Positions 54,201 through 61,143 of a DNA stretch of 61,143 nt are shown here, one piece after another. The first letter of the stretch is position 1; the number at the start of each line of letters is the position of its first letter. The notes beneath the pieces were generated by a model that worked only from the letters and a program-made list of their open reading frames with translations, was not told the origin of the DNA and did no database searches. The stretch spans positions 1-61,143 of the forward strand of contig NZ_PVWF01000013.1 in NCBI RefSeq assembly GCF_003003995.1. Reading direction: 5' to 3'. Made by a program: the position numbers and the translations under genes. Source of the stretch: Pleurocapsa sp. CCALA 161 (GTDB lineage Bacteria > Cyanobacteriota > Cyanobacteriia > Cyanobacteriales > Xenococcaceae).

Positions 54201-54658
54201 TTAACTATTCTTTTTTTTCTTTCAGGATAGTTCTTAAATCTCCATTTTGGACTGAGTATTTTTACGGGTTACGTTTTTGAAATACAGTCAATTATTACTA
54301 AAATTATAGTAGATATTGTCTCTTCAGCACTTAAGTATTTTAATAATATTCAAAGCAAATAATTTAATCTTAATTTGAATTAAACTTGTGAGAAATTTTA
54401 CTTAATTGAGCCAAGTAAACTTAAATTGCTTGAAGTAAAAACACTTATTTTTTTCAAAAATACCTAAAAAACTAAGTATAAATTTGGCATTTTTGAGAAT
54501 TTCATTAAACATTTATTTAACGTAAATAGTATAAATGCTGTTGTTTAATCAGCTTTGAGGATAGTAAGCTGTAATTGTTTCTGAAATAAATTAATTTATA
54601 TATCGTAGATTACTAATTTTTAGATGATATATTACTCTCTATCTAGGAACTAGATTTA

Positions 54659-55435
54659 ATGGCAGCTTGTATTAGCAAAAATATCAAATTAGATAGTTTA
54701 TATCTATTTCAAGAATATCAAAAAGAGCATAGTACTAAAGTAAGAAACCAAATCATGGAGTTAAACTTTGGTTTAGTCAAAAAAGAGTCTTATCATTGGG
54801 TAAATCAATGCAATGAAAGCTTTGAAGACTTATTACAAGTTGGTTCTATTGGTTTAATCAGAGCAATTGAGCGTTTTGACGTTGAAAAAGGCAATGCTTT
54901 TAGTTCTTTTGCTATCCCCTATATTAGAGGAGAAATTCAACATTATCTTCGGGATAAAAGCTCTACTCTAAGAATTCCTCGTCGATGGTTAGAGCTAAAA
55001 CAAAAATCAGTTACGTTTATTCACAGCTTTCGCGAACAGCATCATCGGCAACCAAGTAATTCTGATATTGCTCAGTATTTAGAAGTATCAATTAAAGAAT
55101 GGCAAGATATTAAATTAGCCTATCAAAATCGTAAGCCGTTGAGCTTAGATGTCTCAGTCAATAATGATTTAGATAGTCAGACTAGCCTGTGTGATTTGGT
55201 TGCCGATCCTAAGCATCGTAGCTTCCATTTGGTCTACGAAGATCGAGTGCGTTTGCAACAAGCTTTAGGAGAATTAGAAGAGCGTACCAGAGACGTTTTG
55301 GAGTTTGTTTTTCTACATGATTTAACTCAAAAAGAAACTGCCCAAATGTTGGATATTAGTGTAGTTACAGTATCTCGGCAGCTCAAAAAAGGATTGAATT
55401 TATTGAAAAAATCAATGGCATCAGAAAAAAATTAA
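54659..55435 (+). CDS. sigF: RNA polymerase sigma factor, group 3 (SigF-like)
   Basis: A 258-residue sigma-70 family factor lacking region 1. Region 2 holds FEDLLQVGSIGLIRAIERFD and FSSFAIPYIRGEIQHYLRD (about 60-102). Region 3 lies around 115-180. Region 4 has the helix-turn-helix LTQKETAQMLDISVVTVSRQLKKGL near 220-245. The group resembles cyanobacterial SigF, which in Synechocystis controls pili and motility; that name is from similarity, not proof. It is followed after 104 bases by a lipoprotein gene, which may share its regulation. No anti-sigma factor is adjacent. Confidence 0.85.
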   Translation: MAACISKNIKLDSLYLFQEYQKEHSTKVRNQIMELNFGLVKKESYHWVNQCNESFEDLLQVGSIGLIRAIERFDVEKGNAFSSFAIPYIRGEIQHYLRDKSSTLRIPRRWLELKQKSVTFIHSFREQHHRQPSNSDIAQYLEVSIKEWQDIKLAYQNRKPLSLDVSVNNDLDSQTSLCDLVADPKHRSFHLVYEDRVRLQQALGELEERTRDVLEFVFLHDLTQKETAQMLDISVVTVSRQLKKGLNLLKKSMASEKN

Positions 55436-55539
55436 TGCACAATCTCTGGCTGATCTTCAAGTCAACTGTTATCTTATAGTTTAAATTGTTTGGTTACAGA
55501 TTGAATTAAGTAATCTTAATCGATACTCTTACTATTATT

Positions 55540-56295
55540 ATGAATAAAATTGTATTGTTGACATTAATTGGAATTTTGGTATCAACGGGAGGCTGTTCTT
55601 TTTTCTCTGATTTTGCTGATTCTCGCAAGGACTTAGAAGAAAACACTACTAAATCGATTTCTACAAAAACTGACAATACTCAAGCCCAACTAGATGCAAC
55701 AGAAGATTTTGCTGATTTAGAACTAGAAAAGTCAGCAACCGAATCTATACCAGAAATTGCTGGCTTAATTCCTGCAACAAATCCTGATGCTAGAGTTAGA
55801 AGTAGTATTCGTGGTCGAAATGATCCTTTTGCGGTTGTAGCTCTTAATCCTCGTATTCAAATTAAAGAGGAAGAGAAAAAGATTAAAGAGACAGTAAAAC
55901 AGTCAAAGGCGATCGCCGTATCTCCACAGAATCAAGTAGATCGCAATTATTCTGATTTAGATTTTCCAGAACCGCAACCAATCGAGCCAACTCTGGCAAA
56001 CAATGTGGTGGTATCAGGATTATATAAAGCCAATGGCAGAACCAGATTAATTGTTAAAGCGCCTGAGGAACAGAGCAGTCGCTATGTTGAAGTGGGACAG
56101 TATTTATCTAATGGTCAAGTGCTAGTAAAAAGAGTCACTCAAAATGGTTTTTCAAATCCCACTGTTATCTTAGAGCAATCAGGAAGAGAAGTAGAGAAAT
56201 CCATTGGTGAAGATTCGAATGGTGGCGACAGTATTAGCTCTTTGCCCACAGCAACACCAAGCGACGATTGGGGAACTGCTATCTCTCTAAAATAA
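55540..56295 (+). CDS. predicted lipoprotein with GspC/PilP-like C-terminal region
   Basis: A 251-residue protein. An N-terminal signal and probable lipobox end at the Cys of STGGC (residue 19). A charged, low-complexity linker follows (30-125). The C-terminal region (about 148-215) is beta-rich: VVVSGLYKANGRTRLIVKAP, YVEVGQYLSNGQVLVKRV, then VILEQSGREVEK. That pattern resembles the small beta domains of PilP/GspC-type secretion and pilus proteins, though the match is by eye. It lies directly after sigF, so a role in surface appendage assembly is possible. The terminator at 56351 follows. Confidence 0.65.
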   Translation: MNKIVLLTLIGILVSTGGCSFFSDFADSRKDLEENTTKSISTKTDNTQAQLDATEDFADLELEKSATESIPEIAGLIPATNPDARVRSSIRGRNDPFAVVALNPRIQIKEEEKKIKETVKQSKAIAVSPQNQVDRNYSDLDFPEPQPIEPTLANNVVVSGLYKANGRTRLIVKAPEEQSSRYVEVGQYLSNGQVLVKRVTQNGFSNPTVILEQSGREVEKSIGEDSNGGDSISSLPTATPSDDWGTAISLK

Positions 56296-56350
56296 AGCTA
56301 GTATTAAAAGCAGTCGAAAGTCAATCCATCAGAATAGGTTAAAACAATTA

Positions 56351-56384
56351 AAACGATCGCCAATATAACTGGGATCGTTTTTTT
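56351..56384 (+). terminator. terminator after the sigF-linked lipoprotein gene
   Basis: AAACGATC/GATCGTTT with a 14-base loop continues into a run of seven T. It lies 55 bases after the stop and separates the pair from the fibrillin gene. Confidence 0.82.
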
Positions 56385-56467
56385 ATTCAAAGATCTTCAG
56401 ATGAAGACAAATAAGTCGATAAAATAGAAGTAGCTGGATTAGGATTGTCGATTTAAGTTAAGAGATT

Positions 56468-57064
56468 ATGAGTAAAAAAGCAGAATTATTAGAAGCGATC
56501 GCTGGAAAAAATCGTGGTTTGCTGGCAAGCGAAATTGATAATGCCCGAGTTCTTTCAGCAATTCAACAGCTAGAAGATACTAATCCCACTAACAAGCCTT
56601 TAGAAGCAAAGGATTTACTCAATGGTGATTGGCGTTTGCTTTATACTACCAGCAAAGGAATTCTCGGCTTAGATCGCTTTCCGCTGTTTAAGCTAGGTCA
56701 AATTTATCAATGCATTCGGGTATCAGAAGCTAAAGTATATAATATTGCCGAAATTATCGGCTTGCCGATGTTAGAAGGTTTGGTCAGCGTGGCTGCCAGT
56801 TTTGATCCTATTAGCGATCGCCGAGTTAACGTCATCTTTGAACGCTCGATTATTGGCTTGCAGCGTTTTTTAGGCTATAAAACCCCTGCTAAACTAATTC
56901 AGCAGATTGAGTCGGGTAAGAAATTTTTGCCCATCGATTTCAAAATCGATCGCGGTGACCAACAAGGCTGGCTGGAAACTACCTATTTAGATCAGGATAT
57001 GCGTATTGGTCGAGGCAATGAAGGTAATGTTTTTGTTTTAACTAAAGAAACATTCTTGGTTTAA
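56468..57064 (+). CDS. PAP/fibrillin family protein
   Basis: A 198-residue plastid lipid-associated protein (fibrillin) homologue. It shows LLNGDWRLLYTTSKGILGLDRFPLF near residues 49-73 and the beta-barrel C-terminal WLETTYLDQDMRIGRGNEGNVFVLTKE, which is the conserved end of the family. Fibrillins bind hydrophobic molecules and are linked to thylakoid lipids and photoprotection in plants and cyanobacteria. It is a single gene and converges with the MscS gene. Confidence 0.93.
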   Translation: MSKKAELLEAIAGKNRGLLASEIDNARVLSAIQQLEDTNPTNKPLEAKDLLNGDWRLLYTTSKGILGLDRFPLFKLGQIYQCIRVSEAKVYNIAEIIGLPMLEGLVSVAASFDPISDRRVNVIFERSIIGLQRFLGYKTPAKLIQQIESGKKFLPIDFKIDRGDQQGWLETTYLDQDMRIGRGNEGNVFVLTKETFLV

Positions 57065-57142
57065 GACAATAAGAGACAGGAGGCAGTATTCAAATCAGCT
57101 GTCAATCATTATAATTTGCGGGTTAAGAGTAATGCCATAAGT

Positions 57143-58249
57143 TTAAGCACTTGTTTCTACCATTGACTGTTCTTGTTTGATTGGCATTCCAGAAGCTAGG
57201 GTGTCTAAATAAGCCACCTGCGTAGGATAAGCAAATTCAATACCATATTCAGCAAATTTGTCTTTAACTGCCAGGTTGATTTCCTGTTGAGCATTCATAT
57301 AAATGCTGTAGTCATTAGTGTTAATCAAATAAACCACTTCAAAATTGAGACTATATTCACCATAGCCCGAAAAGTGAGCGCGATCGCAGGTTGCATTTTC
57401 TGTCTGTGTGATAATCTCTTTGATCAAATCGGGAATTTGCGCTAATTGCTCAGTGCTGGTTTCGTACACCACTCCAAAATTAAAAACAACCCGACGTTGA
57501 CGCATTTTTTTGTAGTTGCGAATGCGCGAGCCAACTAAGTCAGTATTAGCCATGACGATTTGCTCCCCATCAATGCTTTTCAGTCTAGTAGTTTTAATCC
57601 CAACATACTCGACTGTGCCAAGATAATCGCCGACAATAATAAAATCTCCTAATTCAAACGGACGATCCAAAAGAATGGAAAAATAGCTAAACAAGTCTTG
57701 TAAGACTCCTTGAGAAGCCAGGGCGATCGCTACTCCGCCAATCCCCAAGCTAGTTACTACGGCTGAGATATTAAATCCTAAATTATCGAGTAAAAAGATA
57801 GTGCCAATTAACCAGATGACTATTCTGATTGCCGGCATTAAAGCATCAATGCTTTGTTCTAAATTAAGGTTATCTCGTTGATAGTTAATCCAGTAAATTT
57901 TAATAATATATTCAATTCCTGCGCAAATAAGCCGAATTGCCAAGATAGTTGAAATGATTACTACCATGACGTTGATAGTGCGATCAAATATGGGATGCAA
58001 AGCTAAATTACTAATTGCTAGATAAATACTGGCAATATAGGCAATAGGAATCAAGTCTCTTTCAAGAATGTTAACAATCGCATCATCATAAATATTTTCG
58101 CTTTGAGCAGCCCACTTGCGCAAACTTTTAAAAGTTGAGCGTCTGAGGGTTTTAATTAAAATAATGGAGCAAAGTAAAATAACTGTCGCTATTAAATAGT
58201 CATTTAGCTTATTACCGCCGAATTCCCAGGATAAAAAGTCGAATGTCAT
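57143..58249 (-). CDS. MscS family mechanosensitive channel (short form)
   Basis: A 368-residue small-conductance-type channel. Membrane segments lie near 19-35, 68-88, 95-115 and 140-175. The pore helix and beta domain follow (TSLGIGGVAIALASQGVLQD, then LDRPFELGDFIIVGDYLGTVE) and DGEQIVMANTDLVGSRIRNY, ending in a cytosolic alpha/beta domain. It differs from the channel at 25.4 kb in having no signal peptide or periplasmic domain. It is divergent from the truncated AI-2E gene. Confidence 0.93.
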   Translation of the reverse strand: MTFDFLSWEFGGNKLNDYLIATVILLCSIILIKTLRRSTFKSLRKWAAQSENIYDDAIVNILERDLIPIAYIASIYLAISNLALHPIFDRTINVMVVIISTILAIRLICAGIEYIIKIYWINYQRDNLNLEQSIDALMPAIRIVIWLIGTIFLLDNLGFNISAVVTSLGIGGVAIALASQGVLQDLFSYFSILLDRPFELGDFIIVGDYLGTVEYVGIKTTRLKSIDGEQIVMANTDLVGSRIRNYKKMRQRRVVFNFGVVYETSTEQLAQIPDLIKEIITQTENATCDRAHFSGYGEYSLNFEVVYLINTNDYSIYMNAQQEINLAVKDKFAEYGIEFAYPTQVAYLDTLASGMPIKQEQSMVETSA

Positions 58250-58472
58250 AAATTTATTAAGCCTAAACTAAAACTACTTGCTGTAGTTAATTGGTCAGAT
58301 GGAAACTATTCTAGCAATTGAGAATTTTTGCTTAATTTAACCAATACAGCGCAGATCGATCAATTGTCTATCCTTGATGAGCAAATGTCCATTGATAAAG
58401 CATTCTTTAGTAAGAGGACAGTAGCGCAAGAAACTACTAAGTTTAAATCATCGGAATTGGAGACAAAAAATT

Positions 58473-59066
58473 GTGCGTTTGGGGACATTAATTGGATTTC
58501 TAGCAATTATTATCGCCCTGTATATTCTGTGGCGAATCAAACAAGTTTTATTATTAACTTTTGCAGCGGTTGTCTTTGCTACGGCAATTAATCAGCTTGT
58601 AAGGTTACTACAGAAAAAATTTCAGTTCAGACGCAAAATAGCGCTCGCGATCGCTGAGACTGGGGTATTAACTTTTATTATTGGTTTTATTGCCTTAATC
58701 GTCCCACCATTTATCGATCAATTTCAACAGTTAGTTAAGCTTGTGCCTCAAGGCTTTGAACAGCTTAGTAGCCTCAATGAACGGCTGCGTAATGTATTAC
58801 CAAATAATTTGTTTCAAGAAGTTAGGGGGTCGGAATCTTTAACACAAAATCTTCAATCTTTTGTAGAGCAATTTATCAGTAGTTTTTTCGATCTATTTTC
58901 TAGCACTTTAGGGATATTTTTAAATTTTTTCTTGGTCATCGTAGTCACAATCATGCTGTTATCTAATCCTACTCCTTACAAGCAGATGTTTCTTGTGATG
59001 TTTCCAGCTTTCTATCGTCAGCGAGTACAAATTATCTTGAAAAAGTGCGAAAAGAATTTAAATTGA
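58473..59066 (+). pseudogene. truncated AI-2E family transporter
   Basis: A 197-residue frame from GTG 58473 that matches the first half of an AI-2E/PerM permease. It has paired N-terminal helices, a loop (FQQLVKLVPQGFEQ) and the segment FLVIVVTIMLLSNPTPYKQMFLVMFPAFYRQRV. The family normally continues another 150 residues with several more membrane helices. Here the frame stops right after ILKKCEKNLN and nothing resembling the rest follows in any frame. It is most likely a broken gene, although a short expressed form cannot be excluded. Confidence 0.7.
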
Positions 59067-59165
59067 ATTTTAATTATTTTACAGCGATCGCCTATTAGTT
59101 GTATTAGTTTTAATTTTACTTTAGGCGATCGGCTTTTAAGAGTTACAAGTTAGGTTGCAAAATGA

Positions 59166-60644
59166 TTACTTCTTGGGAATCCAAACGGAAACCGAACCAG
59201 CTTGACAACGAAAATCTGCCCAACCTTCATCATTAGTAGTAATAGGCTCGTCGATGTGTTCGGTTAAATCGATATAAGTTTGATTTGGCTGACCTACTTC
59301 CATCCACTTAGTACCTTCATCACCGTTACTTAAAACGACGGCTATTCCCCCTGGATGTTCTTCATCCCCTAGTCTTGTCCAACCAATACAGTTGGCATGA
59401 TCGAAGTAATCATACTGCTCACCATAAGCCAAGTCTTGACGTGTCTCTAAAAATTTGTCAATTAGCCATTGATGCGAGTCCATGAAGATCTCATATTCTT
59501 GTCCATCTTTTCCTTGATCCTTATAATGCGCGCCGTAGTAATCAGCATAAAAAACGCAAGGATAACCATCTCTTCTTAATAAGATGAGGGCATAAGCTAA
59601 GGGTTTAAACCAAGCTTCTACTACAGATTCTAGTGACTGTAAAGGTTGGGAATCGTGATTTTCTACTAGTGTTACTGCTAGAGTAGGCTGATCTTTAACC
59701 AATGTCCCATCAAAGATCTGGCGCATATCAAAGTTGTTGCCTGTTTTACTAGCTTCAGTAAAGTTATAGTGCAAGGGTGCATCAAACAAAGCCACATCGC
59801 CACCAGTGACATCAATAAAATGGTGCAAAGCTTCTGGCTCATTAGACCAATATTCGCCGACAGCAAATAAAGGCTTACCTGAATATTTCCGAACGTGGTT
59901 TAACCAATCAGGGAAAAATCCTGCTTCGACGTGCTTAACCGCATCAAAGCGAAAACCATCAACATCTGTAGTATCAATATACCACTCTCCCCAGTGCAGA
60001 AGTTCACCCCGCACTTCAGGATGTTCCATATCAAGGTCACAACCCATCAAGTAAGCAAACGAACCTTTTTCTAAATCTACCTGCTCATCAAATTGCTTGT
60101 CTTTAAACAAATAAATAGCATCAGCATCTCCGTCATAAGCATTGTAGTCAACCGCGTCAAAATGCCACCAGTGCCATTCTAAGCTGGAATATTTACCCTG
60201 GCGACCAGGAAAGGTAAAATGCGTCCAGGTTTTTACTTTTTGCAAATCACCTATAGCTTCATGACGATTATCAGGATTCATTGGCATTGCTTCTGCCTCT
60301 TCTTCGTGGTCTGCACCAAGCATATGATTTAACACCACGTCTGCATAGATGCGAATGCCAGCTGCTTTAGCTACCTTAATTGCATTAATATATTCTTCCT
60401 TTGTACCGTACTTAGTTCTAACCGATCCTTTTTGGTCAAACTCCCCTAGATCGAAAATATCATATACGCCGTAACCGACATCGTAACCGCCACTCGTTCC
60501 TTTATAAGCTGGAGGAAGCCAAACAGAGGTAATCCCTACCTTTGCTAAATGCTCGGCATTTTCTGCTAACTGATTCCATAAGCTACCATCAGGTTCATTG
60601 TACCAATGAAAGTACTGCATCATTACACCATTAAACTCGGACAT
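59166..60644 (-). CDS. cytosolic alpha-amylase (GH13)
   Basis: A 492-residue GH13 alpha-amylase; the start is the ATG at 60644, because AAGGAG lies nine bases before it, and the upstream in-frame codons would bury that site. There is no signal peptide. The (beta/alpha)8 barrel has DVVLNHM (GH13 region I), GFRFDAVKH with the nucleophile Asp, VGEYWSNE with the acid/base Glu and VENHDSQP with the third Asp. It degrades intracellular glycogen/maltodextrins, similar to AmyS/AmyA of the cytoplasmic group. Transcribed alone. Confidence 0.95.
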   Translation of the reverse strand: MSEFNGVMMQYFHWYNEPDGSLWNQLAENAEHLAKVGITSVWLPPAYKGTSGGYDVGYGVYDIFDLGEFDQKGSVRTKYGTKEEYINAIKVAKAAGIRIYADVVLNHMLGADHEEEAEAMPMNPDNRHEAIGDLQKVKTWTHFTFPGRQGKYSSLEWHWWHFDAVDYNAYDGDADAIYLFKDKQFDEQVDLEKGSFAYLMGCDLDMEHPEVRGELLHWGEWYIDTTDVDGFRFDAVKHVEAGFFPDWLNHVRKYSGKPLFAVGEYWSNEPEALHHFIDVTGGDVALFDAPLHYNFTEASKTGNNFDMRQIFDGTLVKDQPTLAVTLVENHDSQPLQSLESVVEAWFKPLAYALILLRRDGYPCVFYADYYGAHYKDQGKDGQEYEIFMDSHQWLIDKFLETRQDLAYGEQYDYFDHANCIGWTRLGDEEHPGGIAVVLSNGDEGTKWMEVGQPNQTYIDLTEHIDEPITTNDEGWADFRCQAGSVSVWIPKK

Positions 60645-60831
60645 ATTTGAATCTCCTTCCAAGGTCAGCTAAATAGTTATAATTAGTAAAATAGATTTTG
60701 TCTTTAACAATCAGGTTACAGACATTTAAGTATCTTCCAGTCTATTGTTGATTATTAAGTAATGTTACGCTTTTAGTAAAATATCTTAATCATTCGCAAG
60801 ATATATTTAATTTGATTACTTATGTGCCTTC

Positions 60832-61023
60832 CTATTTATTTGGTGCCACCAAGCGTTTGAGAGGAATAACTTCTACGTTTAAATAAATATCTTTACCAAT
60901 TTTTTGTGCCAGATCGGTTTGAACTTTTTCAATCTGCGCTTGAGTTATGGAATTAATAGGTGCTGCTACCTGTATATCCACCTTGAGATAACCTTTTTTG
61001 GGGGTAACTACGATAGAATCCAC
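60832..61023 (-). pseudogene. C-terminal fragment of a DUF389-like protein (possibly broken)
   Basis: A 63-residue frame, opening at GTG 61023 with no convincing Shine-Dalgarno. It reads as a beta-alpha-beta domain (GYLKVDIQVAAPINSITQAQ, then QTDLAQKIGKDIYLNVEVIP). This recalls the C-terminal extension of TIGR00341/DUF389 membrane proteins. The upstream frame is closed by a TGA about 87 bases before the GTG, so if the larger protein once existed here it is truncated or frameshifted. The identification is tentative. Confidence 0.35.
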
Positions 61024-61143
61024 ATCTGAATCAATATCACCTTGGGCAAAAGTTTTTGTTTCATATCTGTGGGGGCGACAATAGTAGCTAGAAAGCAGAT
61101 AGAATGAGTGTCATGGCTTTCTGACCTCGTTGATAAAATGGGC

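Larger units (their letters stand above)
53746..54658. other. 913-base intergenic region with terminator and kinase fossil
   Basis: After the psbO terminator at 53814-53833 the stretch holds a histidine-kinase fragment (54036-54200, minus) and about 450 bases of AT-rich DNA before sigF. The last part should contain the sigF promoter. I see no intact gene in it. Confidence 0.5.

Overview
The window comes from a cyanobacterium. It carries the photosystem I core genes psaA and psaB, the photosystem II extrinsic protein gene psbO, a plastid-type fibrillin, several small families known mainly from cyanobacteria (DUF1815, Asr1405/Asl0597, probably DUF6761), and very many copies of the HIP1 octamer GCGATCGC. 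The DNA is AT-rich with long intergenic stretches. Codon style and gene content suggest a unicellular, colonial or baeocytous marine or benthic lineage (Pleurocapsa/Stanieria/Xenococcus-like), but that placement is inference. No rRNA, CRISPR array, intact transposase or prophage was found. One tRNA (Leu, CAA) is present.

Layout. 0-5.6 kb: AI-2E-type permease, coaD, a coiled-coil protein, a thiol-redox protein, a duplicated-module membrane protein, leuD and yidD. 5.7-10.8 kb: a minus-strand exopolysaccharide block (polysaccharide co-polymerase/BY-kinase-like protein, sugar aminotransferase, glycosyltransferase). 10.9-15.7 kb: two orphan ABC ATPases, DUF1815, a coiled-coil protein and an OmpR-type regulator. 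15.8-21.5 kb: a Grx4/BolA pair, a secreted proline-tailed protein, a PLD-family lipoprotein with an EF-hand-like loop, a thioredoxin-like [2Fe-2S] protein, tRNA-Leu and a LolD/DevA-type ATPase. 21.7-27 kb: ABC1 kinase, membrane proteins and MscS. 27.3-30.5 kb: a Rieske-FAD reductase next to a GMC oxidoreductase with a Cys cluster. 30.5-34.2 kb: a decayed stretch with a broken LuxR regulator and two branched inverted-repeat elements, then a highly acidic protein with a 59-residue near-perfect tandem repeat. 34.3-40 kb: map, prmA, serA and a lipoprotein carrying two HIP1-flanked repeats in its coding frame. 40.5-46.3 kb: psaA, psaB and a universal stress protein. 46.6-52.7 kb: mazG overlapping a FAD oxidase, a PfkB kinase, an expansin-like protein and a phosphohexomutase. 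52.8-61.1 kb: psbO, a histidine-kinase fossil, a SigF-type sigma factor, a lipoprotein, fibrillin, MscS, a truncated permease, alpha-amylase and a fragment at the edge.

Functional links. The exopolysaccharide block, the phosphohexomutase and the expansin-like protein could all bear on the sheath or extracellular matrix; this is inference from gene content. Grx4 with BolA is a recognised Fe-S/iron-handling pair. The Rieske-FAD and GMC genes look like a two-gene redox unit of unknown substrate. Three ABC ATPases lack adjacent permeases.

Most notable: (1) an expansin-like two-domain protein, unusual for a cyanobacterium; (2) the Rieske-FAD/GMC pair; (3) the acidic repeat protein; (4) a co-polymerase/kinase whose C-terminus is a coiled coil in place of the usual tyrosine cluster; (5) several gene fossils and compact branched inverted repeats.
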